The notes under the pieces were generated by a model, which saw only the letters and a program-made list of their open reading frames with translations, had not been told where the DNA came from and did no database searches. Of a DNA stretch of 64,000 nucleotides, positions 16,625 to 28,514 are shown piece after piece. Position 1 is the first letter of the stretch. Each line of letters begins with the position of its first letter. The stretch comes from Novosphingobium sediminis (lineage in GTDB: Bacteria > Pseudomonadota > Alphaproteobacteria > Sphingomonadales > Sphingomonadaceae), in the NCBI RefSeq assembly GCF_007991615.1, contig NZ_BJYR01000013.1, positions 62,001-126,000 of the forward strand, read 5' to 3'. Both the position numbers and the translations under genes were made by a program.

Positions 16625-17566
16625 ATGCCCGGAAAAACGATGAACGACGGGAGCTACGCCGTGGCCGATGACGGCGAACGCAACATTGCATCTGTTGACC
16701 TTCCGCCTGATCCGGTTCCCGGCGGAACGAGGGCGAATTCGCCGTCCAGTGACGACGGGCCGAAGAGCGTGTCAGCACGCCTTTCCGCGGCCCGCGAATC
16801 GCTTGGCCTGAGCACTGCCGAGATCGCCCGACGCACCAGGGTTACGCTCCGGCACATCGAGGCACTCGAAGCGGGCGACTACAGCGTGATGCCCGGACGT
16901 CCCTATGCTATCGGATTTGCAAAGGCTTACGCCCGTACGGTCGGGCTCGATGATGCCGTGATCGCCGACGCGGTTCGCGCGGAGTTGCAAGGGAGCGCCC
17001 CGCGCACGGAGCCGCGTGTCCTCAATCAGTTCGAAGTTGGTGATCCGGCAAAGACGCCCTCCCGGCTTGTCGGCTGGCTCGCTTTGCTGCTTGTCGGCGC
17101 CATCCTCGCCATGGGCGGAATTTTCTGGCGCAGCTACTATGCGCCGGCTGTCTCGCTGCCTTCGCTTGTCAAGACGCCCGAGCCGGCTCCGGTTGCCGCA
17201 GCCCCGCAAACGACTCCCGCAGTCAAACCTGTCGGCTCCCAGCCGACGGCCAGCGCACCGGTGGTTTTCACAGCCATCGAGGAAGGCATCTGGGTCAAGT
17301 TCTACGACGGACAAGGCAAGCAGCTCATGCAGAAGCAGTTGGCCAAGGGCGAGAGCTATACGGTGCCGACGGACGCCGTTGAGCCCAAGCTATGGACAGG
17401 GAGGCCCGACGCTCTCTCGATCACGATCGCAGGCCAGCCGGTTCCTCGCCTCGCCGAGGCGGAGAAGATCATGAAGGATGTGCCGGTCGATGGCGCCAGC
17501 CTTCGTGCTCGCCTGGCTGTCCCGGTTGCGGGACTTGCGCCCGGCGCATCGTCTGCCGTTCATTAG
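16625..17566 (+). CDS. RodZ-like membrane protein with N-terminal HTH
   Basis: This 313-residue protein has a cytoplasmic helix-turn-helix of the HTH_25/RodZ type (residues 45-115, LGLSTAEIARRTRVTLRHIE then LEAGDYSVMPGRPYAIGFAK). One transmembrane helix lies near residues 143-160 (GWLALLLVGAILAMGG), followed by a Pro/Ala-rich linker and a C-terminal DUF4115-like beta domain (WVKFYDGQGKQLMQKQL). RodZ links MreB to the wall machinery, though HTH-TM proteins of this form can have other roles. The start is either 16625 or the ATG at 16640. It precedes the CpoB-like gene by about 120 bp. Confidence 0.8.
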   Translation: MPGKTMNDGSYAVADDGERNIASVDLPPDPVPGGTRANSPSSDDGPKSVSARLSAARESLGLSTAEIARRTRVTLRHIEALEAGDYSVMPGRPYAIGFAKAYARTVGLDDAVIADAVRAELQGSAPRTEPRVLNQFEVGDPAKTPSRLVGWLALLLVGAILAMGGIFWRSYYAPAVSLPSLVKTPEPAPVAAAPQTTPAVKPVGSQPTASAPVVFTAIEEGIWVKFYDGQGKQLMQKQLAKGESYTVPTDAVEPKLWTGRPDALSITIAGQPVPRLAEAEKIMKDVPVDGASLRARLAVPVAGLAPGASSAVH

Positions 17567-17689
17567 GCCGGGTCTAACAGCGGCGATCTGTGAGAAACCC
17601 CGAGTTCGGCAATGCAAATCTTGTCCAGATGCTTGCGCGCCCCCCTCAAGGCAGCGCATGGAAGCGGCAGCGATCCGACGGGAGTGACA

Positions 17690-18688
17690 ATGAAGATCAT
17701 GTTTGGCTTTGGCCGTACTCGTTCGGCGATGGCCCTCACCCTGGCCGTCATTTCGGCAACCTGCATGCCCGCTGGGCTCATCCCTGCTGCCCATGCTCAG
17801 GCAGCGCCGGAGAGCACGGACGTCCGGTTGCGGCGCCTCGAGGCGGAACTGCGGGCAGTTCAGCGCAAGGTGTTCCCCGACGGCGCCGGCAAGACGTTCG
17901 GGCCCGAGATCACCCCGCCAGCGACCAGCGCTGCTGCCCCGGCTCCCACACCTACCGCGGTGACTGACCTTCTCACGCGCATGGACGCCGTAGAGGCCCA
18001 GTTGCAGCGACTGACGGCAGCGAGCGAAGAGAACCAGAACCACATTGCCAAGCTCGAAGCGCGCCTTGGGGCACTTGAAACAGCCAGCCCTGCAGTGGCG
18101 AGCGCTGCGGCACCTGCTGTCACGTCCGATTCTGCTGCCCCAGCCGCTGTTGCTACTGTTTCGGCGGCTCCCACTGAGCAGGCTGGGTCGACCAAGCCGG
18201 CATCCAAACCAGCCGCCGCCAAGCCTGAACCGGCGAAAGTTGAGGCATCGCCTGATCGCGTCAAGGCGGTCATGGCCATCGAGAAGCCGTCCAGCGACGA
18301 CAAGGGTGAAGACGAATACACGTATGGCTACCGCCTGTGGGAGGCCAAGTTCTTCCCCGAGGCTCAGCAGCAATTGCTACGTGTCGTTCAGCAATATCCG
18401 CGCCATGCCCGGATCAGCTATGCCCGCAACCTGCTTGGCCGGGCGTATCTCGATGATGGCAAACCGGGTACGGCGGCGCAGTATTTCCTCCAGAACTATC
18501 AGGCCGATCGCAAGGGCGACCGTGCGGCAGATAGCCTGCTCTATCTTGGCGTCGCGATGAGCCGGCTCAAGGAAGAGAAGCGTGCCTGCGTGGCCTTTGC
18601 AGAGTTCCGGCAGACCTATCCCTCCGAACTGACCGGGCGTCTGAAGTCACAGTACGAGGCGGCAACCAAGCCGGTGGTCTGCAATTGA
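17690..18688 (+). CDS. CpoB/YbgF-like periplasmic TPR protein
   Basis: This 332-residue protein has a signal peptide ending at AHAQA (about residue 37). Coiled-coil segments follow (RLRRLEAELRAVQRKVF; AVEAQLQRLTAASEENQNHI), then an Ala/Pro-rich linker and a C-terminal TPR region (YGYRLWEAKFFPEAQQQLLR, NLLGRAYLDDGKPGTAAQYF). This is the architecture of CpoB, which coordinates septal peptidoglycan synthesis with Tol-Pal. The start at 17690 has GGGAG upstream and gives a proper signal peptide. Alphaproteobacterial cpoB often lies between pal and tilS; here tilS follows 4 bp later, but tol-pal genes are absent. Confidence 0.82.
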   Translation: MKIMFGFGRTRSAMALTLAVISATCMPAGLIPAAHAQAAPESTDVRLRRLEAELRAVQRKVFPDGAGKTFGPEITPPATSAAAPAPTPTAVTDLLTRMDAVEAQLQRLTAASEENQNHIAKLEARLGALETASPAVASAAAPAVTSDSAAPAAVATVSAAPTEQAGSTKPASKPAAAKPEPAKVEASPDRVKAVMAIEKPSSDDKGEDEYTYGYRLWEAKFFPEAQQQLLRVVQQYPRHARISYARNLLGRAYLDDGKPGTAAQYFLQNYQADRKGDRAADSLLYLGVAMSRLKEEKRACVAFAEFRQTYPSELTGRLKSQYEAATKPVVCN

Positions 18689-18692
18689 TAAG

Positions 18693-19658
18693 GTGCTTGA
18701 AGCCCGTTTCGCGGCTGACTGGCTAGCAGTCTGGCCGGACGACGCCCCAGTCGGTCTCGCGGTTTCGGGTGGACCAGACAGTCTTGCGCTGCTGCTGCTG
18801 GCTCGTGCGGCGCTGCCTGCTCCCTTTCTTGTGGCGACGGTAGACCACGGGCTCCGGCCAGCGAGTGCGGAAGAAGCGCGCTACGTCGCCAAGCTTTGCG
18901 ATAAGCTCAGCCTTCGCCACGACATCTTGAATATTGCGTTGCCGCCGGGCCCTGCCGTGCAAGAGCGCGCACGGGATGCGCGCTATAAGGCGCTTGGTGC
19001 GTGGGCTGGTAGCAACGGCCTGAATGCAGTCGTCACGGCACATCATGCCGACGATCAGGCAGAAACGCTCCTCATGCGGCTTTCGCGCGGCGCCGGGCTT
19101 CGGGGACTTGCCGCCATGCGAGCGCGATCAGTGCTGCCGGGTGTCCCGGATTGCCAGCTCCTGAGACCACTGCTTGGCTGGCGCCGTAGCGAGTTGTCCA
19201 GTTACGTGGACGCCGCAGGAATTGAAGCGATACACGATCCGTCCAACGCCGATCTTCGCTTCGAGCGGGCCAGGGTGCGCGCGCAGTTGGCACGGCTGAG
19301 CGATCTCGACCCGATGGCTTTGGCCGCAAGTGCGCGCCACCTTGGCGAAGCCGATGCGGCCGTCGAATGGATTGTCGAGAACAGTCTCGCTGCGGTGAGG
19401 ACAGATGGCGGCACTGCATACTGGAATGCCGTCAATGTCCCCCGGGTTGTTGCGCTGCGCGTGCTGGAGCGGCTCATCGGAAGAATGGCGGGTGCGCAGC
19501 CTCGCGGGAATGCCCTTGCGCGCTGGTACGACCGGCTGGCCGCCGGCGAGATCGCGACGCTGGCTGGCGTGCGCGGCGATGGCCGCAAAGCGGAATGGCG
19601 CTTCACCGTCGCTCCAAAGCCCCGACGCAAGCCGGATGGCACGCTTGGACGTCCCTAG
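18693..19658 (+). CDS. tilS: tRNA(Ile)-lysidine synthetase TilS
   Basis: This 321-residue N-type ATP pyrophosphatase converts C34 of tRNA-Ile(CAU) to lysidine so that it reads AUA. The PP-loop is [12 protein letters not shown] (residues 24-35). Other family blocks are [33 protein letters not shown] and [13 protein letters not shown]. It lacks the long C-terminal domain of the E. coli enzyme, as usual in this group. Translation starts at a GTG 4 bp after the cpoB-like stop. Confidence 0.93.
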   Translation: MLEARFAADWLAVWPDDAPVGLAVSGGPDSLALLLLARAALPAPFLVATVDHGLRPASAEEARYVAKLCDKLSLRHDILNIALPPGPAVQERARDARYKALGAWAGSNGLNAVVTAHHADDQAETLLMRLSRGAGLRGLAAMRARSVLPGVPDCQLLRPLLGWRRSELSSYVDAAGIEAIHDPSNADLRFERARVRAQLARLSDLDPMALAASARHLGEADAAVEWIVENSLAAVRTDGGTAYWNAVNVPRVVALRVLERLIGRMAGAQPRGNALARWYDRLAAGEIATLAGVRGDGRKAEWRFTVAPKPRRKPDGTLGRP

Positions 19659-19750
19659 GGGCAAGAAATTCGCGCCCAAGCTTATATTGCCATTCCCCAA
19701 GGTCGTCCTACATTGGAGAGACTGAATTATTCCGGATCGAAAGCCGCGCC

Positions 19751-21691
<1,941 letters not shown>

Positions 21692-21710
21692 ACAGAAAAC
21701 CTTACTTGCA

Positions 21711-22074
21711 ATGAGCATTGCCAGTGAGGCCATCGTCATCCGTGCTTAGTTGCCCGGATGTCATGAAGCTCGAGTCCGCTGATGTTCCCGCACCGGGTGC
21801 GGGAGAACTTCTCGTTCGCCAGCACGCGGCATCGGTCAACGTTCACGATATCTATGTTCGCTCGGCGTCCTACAGCAGCCTCGACCTGCCAGTTTTCTCG
21901 GGGCTCGAGGCAGTGTAGGGAACCTTGCTTGCTGCGTCGGAAAGGCTCTTCGCCGCGATAGCGACGGATGCGTTGCTGGTTACCCTGGGCGGCCGCTTCG
22001 ACCGCGCTGTAGCAGCCAAGGTGCTTGTCGCACTGGAAGCACGTACTGCAGGGACATTCGTTCTCGATTGCTGA
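21711..22074 (+). pseudogene. Decayed quinone oxidoreductase (zinc-less alcohol dehydrogenase-like)
   Basis: Pieces of one gene remain. 21711-21746 reads MSIASEAIVIRA, the family N-terminus, then meets a TAG. After a frame change the text resumes as PDVMKLESADVPAPGAGELL, then VRQHAASVNVHDIYVRSASY up to GLEAV and a stop at 21916-21918. In the same frame directly after that stop, LLAASERLFAAIATDALLVT and ALEARTAGTFVLDC (ending 22074) match the C-terminus of such enzymes. The middle, about 200 codons with the NAD-binding domain, is deleted. Frameshift, nonsense codon and internal deletion together make this a relic. Confidence 0.8.
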
Positions 22075-22088
22075 AAACCTGCGCGGGT

Positions 22089-23120
22089 TCAGCCCGCGCC
22101 AGCTTCAGCTGCGATCGCGAGCAGATAGATTACGAGCGCCATCGAGGCGAAGATCACCAACGCAGACGTGCGAGCCAGCGCGCCGAACCGGGATGAGCCG
22201 TAGGTTCCGCGCAGTTGCTTGTACATGTGGATGGGCGGGACAAGCGTCAGCAGACCGGCAACAAGGCCGGCATTGAGGGCCCCAGCGATCATTCCGGCGG
22301 CGAACAGCAATGTCATGAAGCTCAGTGAGTACGTGACGAAAACTGTGTGGTCGTAGAGGTGGAAGCGGCGGCTGAACGGAAACAGCAACCACAGGAAGGG
22401 CACAGAGATCGGCACCAGCGCCCAACTGTATTTGTAGGCGTGGCTCTGCATCTTGTAGAGCATGAGCTTCGGGTTGCTCTTGGTTTCGTCGATCACTTCG
22501 TCGAGGATCGAAAAGCCGGTCGAGGAGAGCTTCTCGCCGCTCATCCGGCGCATTGCAGCATGCGCGCGCTCCTGCTGCTCGATTTCGGCGTCGAGATCGT
22601 CAGTGTCGCCGCCCTTGGCTTCGATCTTGGCGCGCTTTTCTTGCGCTGCGGCGAGTGACTTCTCGACCTCCGCCGTTCCCTTCGACAAGCCAACGTTGAT
22701 GGCTACCTTGCCATCCTTGTCCAGATTAAGATCGCCTGCCGTTTGCTGGATCACCGCAAACATCACGAAGACGCTGAACAGGAACAGGGCAAGAGGTGAA
22801 ACGTAGCGCGCCCGCCGCCCGTCGATGTACTCTCGCGTGAGCTTGCCAGGCCGGAAGATCAGCATCGGCAACGTGTGCCAGACCTTCCCTTCGAAGTGGA
22901 ACACGCCGTGGAGCAGATCGTGGAAGAAGGCGCCCAGAGTACGATGGACATGGGCCGCCTGTCCGCAACTGTGGCAGTGGCTGCCGATCAAAGGGGTGCC
23001 GCAGTTCAGGCACGCGCTCTCGTGCGTATGCCCGTTGTCGCCCTCGCCCGCATTCGGCTCGAAGGCACGTGCAGTCAGGCCTGCGCCGATGGCATCACCC
23101 AATGCTTGCGCCTCGCTCAT
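22089..23120 (-). CDS. DUF3667 domain-containing membrane protein with zinc ribbon
   Basis: This 343-residue protein has a CxxC-x-CxxC zinc ribbon (ACLNCGTPLIGSHCHSCGQA, residues 36-55). The DUF3667 block follows: FFHDLLHGVFHFEGKVWHTL, LIFRPGKLTREYIDGRRARY, and a first hydrophobic helix (ALFLFSVFVMFAVI). A charged, partly coiled-coil insert (about residues 125-200) leads to four C-terminal transmembrane helices. The function is unknown. The gene is monocistronic, convergent with the ftsH side and divergent from the M23 peptidase gene. Confidence 0.82.
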   Translation of the reverse strand: MSEAQALGDAIGAGLTARAFEPNAGEGDNGHTHESACLNCGTPLIGSHCHSCGQAAHVHRTLGAFFHDLLHGVFHFEGKVWHTLPMLIFRPGKLTREYIDGRRARYVSPLALFLFSVFVMFAVIQQTAGDLNLDKDGKVAINVGLSKGTAEVEKSLAAAQEKRAKIEAKGGDTDDLDAEIEQQERAHAAMRRMSGEKLSSTGFSILDEVIDETKSNPKLMLYKMQSHAYKYSWALVPISVPFLWLLFPFSRRFHLYDHTVFVTYSLSFMTLLFAAGMIAGALNAGLVAGLLTLVPPIHMYKQLRGTYGSSRFGALARTSALVIFASMALVIYLLAIAAEAGAG

Positions 23121-23344
23121 GCCTTTGCCGCCCCACTTCGTTCAAATCAGATTGCCGGGCTACGTTAGCCAAATCCCAGCCCGGTGACCATGCCTGCGGG
23201 CTAAAGCAACCCGGAATGGACCGGAAATCCCGAAGGCTGCGATCCGTGGGCCAATGGCGCAGGTTTACGCCGAATTAACCTTGCAGGTGCAGGGCTTCTT
23301 CATTGTCTGCGGTGTGCGGCACCTGGCCTGCGAGTGGGCTCAGG

Positions 23345-24949
23345 ATGGCGAAAAGGGAAGCAACCCGAGTGTTGGGTCCACGCGAGGAAATGGGGCTTGC
23401 CGGCAGCGTGACATTCGGTCGCGCGCGCTTTGGCGTGGCACCTGCTCGCCGTGCACCCATCCTGCCACCACCAGAACCACCGCCACCGCCCACGCCGACA
23501 TTCCGCGACAGCAATCGCCCCCTTGCCAAGCGTTGGACGGCATTGTGCCAGAGCGTCGAACGCTGGGCGGAGCGGAATCCGCTTGCGCCGGACTTGGCCG
23601 AAGATGTCGGCAGCGCACGATGGTTTCGTGGCCTTGGTCTGTTTGTTGCCTTTGTCCTGCTAGCCCTGATGTTCTGGCCGCGCTTCGCACCGCTTGAGGC
23701 ATCGCCACTGCTGCCGCTCGACGAAGCTTCCCAGATCGAGTTTCGGGCACAGTCGCTGCGGCCCTTCGCTCTGGGTTCGACGCAGGGTAGGCATTTCGCC
23801 GCAACCGATGCGGTTACGCGGCTGGCCGCTGCTCCCGAGCGACCTGAAATTCAACTCGCTGCAACGATCGGTGAAAACGACAGCGTACCGCGCATGCTGC
23901 AACGCGCTGGCGTGGGTTCCGGGGATGCAGGACAAGTTGCCGCCATGGTGGCCAGCGCTGTTCCTCTTGCAGACATTGCACCTGGTACCCGCTTTTCGAT
24001 TAGGCTCGGTGCCCGGAGCAATGCGTCCGATCCGCGGCCGCTCATGGCAATCGACTTCCGGCCGCGCTTCGATCTCTCGCTTTCGATCACCCGGACGGGT
24101 GGAGGCCTGACGCTGGCTCGGAAGGCGATTGCTGTCGATATCACGCCGCTCAGGGTTCAGGGGTTGGTTGGTTCAAGCCTCTATCGCTCGGCCCGCGCCG
24201 CAGGGGCGCCGCCCAGCGCGGTTCAGGATTATCTGCGTGCCATCGATCAGGCGCTCCCGTTCGAGGAGATTGAGCCGACCGACAAGTTCGATCTCGTTGT
24301 CTCCTACAAGCATACGGCGGATGGTGAGGGCGAAGCTGGCAATCTGCTCTACGCCGGCGTTGTCCGGTCCGGTCAGCCGCGCGCACAATTGCTGCGCTGG
24401 GGGGCGGATGGCAGCTTTTCCTCTCTGGCCGATCTTGTTGGTGGCGGACAAACGGACAGCGGGTTGTTCGGTACACCTGTCAACGGCCACGTAACATCAG
24501 GCTACGGCATGCGGCGCCATCCCATTCTTGGCTATGTCCGGATGCACGCGGGTGTCGATTTCGCAGCGTCCTGGGGCTCGCCGATCTATGCGGTGACGGA
24601 CGGGCGCGTGGCCTATGCAGGGTGGCACGGCGGGCATGGCAACTATGTCCGGCTGGACCACGGCGCAGGTATTGCCACGGGTTATGGCCACATGAGCCGG
24701 ATCGCTGTCGCGCCCGGCATGGCTGTCCGGCGCGGGCAGATCATCGGGTATGTCGGCTCGACCGGGCTCTCGACAGGTGCCCATTTGCACTACGAGGTCT
24801 ATCGCGGGGGGCAGACCGTCGATCCCTTCTCGGTGCGCATGGTGCAGCAGCGCCAGGCTGTCGATCCGAAACAGATCGCTGCCTTCAAGGCACGATTGCA
24901 GGAACTCCTCTCGGTCAAGCCCGGCGCGATCGTGGGGGCGCCGCGCTGA
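23345..24949 (+). CDS. M23 family metallopeptidase, membrane-anchored
   Basis: This 534-residue protein has a cytoplasmic N-terminal tail of about 100 residues containing a proline run (ILPPPEPPPPPTPTF). A transmembrane helix follows (WFRGLGLFVAFVLLALMFW), then a periplasmic region and a C-terminal LytM domain. The metal and catalytic residues are intact: MHAGVDFAASWGSPIYAV (HxxxD), YGHMSRI and GAHLHYEV (HxH). It probably acts as a peptidoglycan DD-endopeptidase. The start is uncertain; TTG at 23303 and ATG at 23345 or 23390 are all in frame. Confidence 0.88.
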   Translation: MAKREATRVLGPREEMGLAGSVTFGRARFGVAPARRAPILPPPEPPPPPTPTFRDSNRPLAKRWTALCQSVERWAERNPLAPDLAEDVGSARWFRGLGLFVAFVLLALMFWPRFAPLEASPLLPLDEASQIEFRAQSLRPFALGSTQGRHFAATDAVTRLAAAPERPEIQLAATIGENDSVPRMLQRAGVGSGDAGQVAAMVASAVPLADIAPGTRFSIRLGARSNASDPRPLMAIDFRPRFDLSLSITRTGGGLTLARKAIAVDITPLRVQGLVGSSLYRSARAAGAPPSAVQDYLRAIDQALPFEEIEPTDKFDLVVSYKHTADGEGEAGNLLYAGVVRSGQPRAQLLRWGADGSFSSLADLVGGGQTDSGLFGTPVNGHVTSGYGMRRHPILGYVRMHAGVDFAASWGSPIYAVTDGRVAYAGWHGGHGNYVRLDHGAGIATGYGHMSRIAVAPGMAVRRGQIIGYVGSTGLSTGAHLHYEVYRGGQTVDPFSVRMVQQRQAVDPKQIAAFKARLQELLSVKPGAIVGAPR

Positions 24950-24993
24950 ACAGCACGCGCGGACTGGTTGCCCAAAGGTGCAGCAACGCCTAG

Positions 24994-25998
<1,005 letters not shown>

Positions 25999-26005
25999 GG
26001 CATCA

Positions 26006-26539
26006 ATGATCGAGACCGAGCGGCTGATCCTTCGCCCATGGCGCGACGCTGACCGTGATCCGTTCTGGGCCATGGCCTGCGATTCGCGGGTTATGGAATA
26101 TCTCCCGCCACTGACCCGGGCCGAAAGCGATGGTGCGGTCGACCGCATGATCGCCACCGAGCGCGAGCATGGGCACGTGTTCTGGGCGCTAGAGCGCAAG
26201 GTCGAGGGTGATTTCATCGGCTTTTGCGGGATCCTGCCGCCTCGTCCGCCTATTTTCGAGTACGAGATCGGCTGGCGGCTGGCCCATCACGCCTGGGGTT
26301 TTGGTCTGGCCCGCGAAGCGGCTGAGGCTTCGCTGGCGTGGGCCTGGGCGAACCTGGAGGTGCCAGCGATCATGGCGATCACCAACCTTGCCAACACGCG
26401 CAGTTGGGGCTTGATGGAGCGCCTCGGGATGACCCGCTATCCCGGCGAAGACTTCGATCATCCAGATCTTGCTGAGGGTGATCCGCTTCGCCCGCATATC
26501 CTCTACCGCATCCATCGGCCCCAGCCGCAGGCCGCCTGA
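26006..26539 (+). CDS. GNAT family N-acetyltransferase (RimJ/RimL type)
   Basis: This 177-residue protein starts with MIETERLILRPWRDADRDPF, the typical beta1-alpha1 of RimJ/RimL-like acetyltransferases. It has EYEIGWRLAHHAWGFGLARE, the acetyl-CoA pyrophosphate loop region (R/Q-x-x-G-x-A), and ITNLANTRSWGLMERLGM. The target amine is unknown. It sits between hemB and the gamma-carbonic anhydrase gene in a tight co-directional group (8 and 10 bp gaps). Confidence 0.88.
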   Translation: MIETERLILRPWRDADRDPFWAMACDSRVMEYLPPLTRAESDGAVDRMIATEREHGHVFWALERKVEGDFIGFCGILPPRPPIFEYEIGWRLAHHAWGFGLAREAAEASLAWAWANLEVPAIMAITNLANTRSWGLMERLGMTRYPGEDFDHPDLAEGDPLRPHILYRIHRPQPQAA

Positions 26540-26549
26540 AGGGAGCTCC

Positions 26550-27119
26550 ATGCATCAGGACGTCACCATCGCCGCTATCAATGGTAAGGCACCACGCATC
26601 CATCCGAGCGCTTTCATCGCGCCCGGTTGCCGGATCATCGGCGATGTCGAGATCGGACCAGAGGCTTCGGTCTGGTACAATTGCGTGATCCGCGGTGACG
26701 TGAACCGGATTGTCATCGGTGCGCGGAGCAACGTTCAGGACGGAACCGTTATCCACTGCGACAGCCCGGATCCGCGCGACCCGCAAGGCTTTCCCACCTT
26801 GATCGGGGAGGACGTTCTCGTCGGGCACATGGTCATGCTGCATGGCTGCACGCTGGAAGATCGTGCGTTTGTCGGGCTGGGCGCCGTGGTGATGAACGGC
26901 GCGGTGATCGAAGGTGATGGCATGCTGGCCGCAGGTGCCATGCTCACGCCGGGCAAGCGCATCGTGTCGCGCCAGCTGTGGGGAGGGCGCCCTGCTGCCT
27001 ACATGCGTGATCTGACCGATGCGGCCCTGCACGAGATGCAACTGGGCGTCGCGCACTACGTTGGCAATGCAAGGGCACATAGCGCCGCGTTGGCAGATCA
27101 TGGCACGACCAAAGCCTGA
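26550..27119 (+). CDS. Gamma-carbonic anhydrase family protein
   Basis: This 189-residue protein has a left-handed beta-helix of hexapeptide repeats (GCRIIGDVEIGPEASVWYN, GARSNVQDGTVIHCD, EDVLVGHMVMLHGCTLEDRA). Three histidines (in VIHCD, VGHM and LHGC) are placed as the metal ligands of the Cam/YrdA group. The start at 26550 has GAAGGGAG upstream; the frame continues to 26469 within the preceding gene. It may have carbonic anhydrase activity, though many YrdA-type members show none. Its 3' end overlaps the next gene by 20 bp. Confidence 0.9.
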   Translation: MHQDVTIAAINGKAPRIHPSAFIAPGCRIIGDVEIGPEASVWYNCVIRGDVNRIVIGARSNVQDGTVIHCDSPDPRDPQGFPTLIGEDVLVGHMVMLHGCTLEDRAFVGLGAVVMNGAVIEGDGMLAAGAMLTPGKRIVSRQLWGGRPAAYMRDLTDAALHEMQLGVAHYVGNARAHSAALADHGTTKA

Positions 27120-27387
27120 TTTTCCGGCCGCAGAGAAACTTCTGGCACTCGCCGACGCAGATGGACGGCTCTGCGTTCGGGTTACACCCGGTGCCCGTTC
27201 TCAAGGCGTGGAAATCGAGTCTGGCCGCGTTCTCGTCAAAGTGAGGACGAAGCCGGAAGACGGCAAGGCTACGGCGGCTGTCGTTGATTTGCTCGGTCAG
27301 GCCCTTGGTATCCCGGCGTCCCGGATTGCCTTGTTGCGCGGCGCAACTTCACGCGAAAAAATGTTCAGGATTCTGCCGGAAGCCTGA
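27100..27387 (+). CDS. DUF167 / YggU family protein
   Basis: This 95-residue protein has the DUF167 core CVRVTPGARSQGVEIESGRV, VKVRTKPEDGKATAAVVDLL and LLRGATSREKMFRI. The function is unknown. The start at 27100 overlaps the 3' end of the gamma-carbonic anhydrase gene by 20 bp. Its own 3' end overlaps the convergent DUF1275 gene by 23 bp. Confidence 0.87.
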   Translation: MARPKPDFPAAEKLLALADADGRLCVRVTPGARSQGVEIESGRVLVKVRTKPEDGKATAAVVDLLGQALGIPASRIALLRGATSREKMFRILPEA

Positions 27388-28003
27388 TTGCAACCATTGC
27401 CACCGTTGCCGCCCACCCAGCTGCGATCCACAGGCAACCGAAGGGCAATCGGTTTTGCAGGAACGCACCGAACACCGCGCCTGACAGCAGGCCGGCCCAC
27501 AGCAGACCCCATTGGATCCAGCCCGGCTCTGCTTTGCCGGCAAGCCAAAGTGCCAGACTTTGTCCAAGCCGCACCAGCGCGCCGGTCATGTAGGTCAGTC
27601 CCACTGTAACTTCACCTCCGCGCTGAAAGGTGTTGTTGATCGCCCCCATGGCCAGAACGAGCAGGGCCAGCATCGCGGTCTCGTAGCCAAGCGCGCGGGC
27701 GGTTGCGCCCAGCAGCAGGAGCACGGCTACCAGCCACAAGATCACCGGCTTGCGGCGCGCACCGGCCTTAAGGGCCACGAGCGCGCCTAGCGTTACACCG
27801 CAGAGGAACGTGACGATGAGTGATGCCGGAAGCAGCGCGGCGTTGGCCGAAGTGCCCAGCGCCACCCCCAACCGTGTCGAGTTGCCGGACATGAATGATA
27901 CGAAATAGCCGTTGGCAGAGAGGAAGCCGACAGCGTCGACAAACCCGGCAAGCCCGGAGAGCGCAATCGCCAGTTTTCGTCGACCCGGATCATAGCGCAG
28001 CAT
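27365..28003 (-). CDS. YoaK family (DUF1275) membrane protein
   Basis: This 212-residue protein has about six transmembrane helices and the DUF1275 start LSGLAGFVDAVGFLSANGYF followed by VSFMSGNSTRLGVAL. GAINNTFQRGGEVTVGLTYM and TGALVRLGQSLA are further family blocks. It may be a small transporter; the function is unknown. It lies downstream of the truncated haemoglobin gene on the same strand. Confidence 0.87.
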   Translation of the reverse strand: MLRYDPGRRKLAIALSGLAGFVDAVGFLSANGYFVSFMSGNSTRLGVALGTSANAALLPASLIVTFLCGVTLGALVALKAGARRKPVILWLVAVLLLLGATARALGYETAMLALLVLAMGAINNTFQRGGEVTVGLTYMTGALVRLGQSLALWLAGKAEPGWIQWGLLWAGLLSGAVFGAFLQNRLPFGCLWIAAGWAATVAMVAIRLPAES

Positions 28004-28038
28004 GATAGGACATTAGCGGTTTGCCGGCTGCTGGCAAA

Positions 28039-28440
28039 TCAGGCCTTCGCCATGCCCCGCGCCATGCGGTCGAGCACATCTGCCAGAGCTTCTGCGATTG
28101 CCGCATCTTCGGGTGCAACATCGGCAATGGCCCGACGCATTGCGTCTGCCCACTGTCCTGCGATGGCCTTGTCGATACGAAAGGGGGCGTGCATGCTGAC
28201 CATGCATTTGCCGGGATTGGCATCCCACCATGTACGCGGTCCGCCGCTCCAGCCGCCCAGGAACAGCGGCAACGATTCGCGCATGGGTGCCAGATCGGAC
28301 GCGTGCATGGCTCTCAGCTCCGCAAATGCCGGTTCGGTCTCCATGAGGTCGTAGAAGCGGTCCGTGATACGGCGGAGGACTGCATGACCACCGATCCGGT
28401 CATAGGGGCTGGCAGCGGGTGTTTCGGTCGTCGTGGCCAA
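28039..28440 (-). CDS. Group II truncated haemoglobin
   Basis: This 133-residue protein is of the 2-over-2 globin type. It reads YDRIGGHAVLRRITDRFYDL, then MHASDLAPMRESLPLFLGGW and SGGPRTWWDANP. The proximal haem histidine is most likely in SMHAPFRI, equivalent to RHLPFPI of group II members, and the tryptophan of helix G is present (GQWADAM). Group II members bind O2, NO or peroxide. The role here is not known. Confidence 0.87.
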   Translation of the reverse strand: MATTTETPAASPYDRIGGHAVLRRITDRFYDLMETEPAFAELRAMHASDLAPMRESLPLFLGGWSGGPRTWWDANPGKCMVSMHAPFRIDKAIAGQWADAMRRAIADVAPEDAAIAEALADVLDRMARGMAKA

Positions 28441-28514
28441 GAATGCTCACTCCAAAGCGACAGTGCGGCAGACCTTCACTTGCCAGCCCTCACCGCCAGC
28501 TGCCTTGACCGAGA

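Noticed and set aside
19367..19750. N-terminal extension of ftsH
   Set aside because: It overlaps tilS out of frame and has no FtsH similarity; the family start is at 19751.
23155..23184. CCGGGCT/AGCCCGG inverted repeat between DUF3667 and M23 genes
   Set aside because: Seven-base GC arms with a 16-nt spacer are expected by chance in such DNA, and it is not at a clear promoter or gene end.
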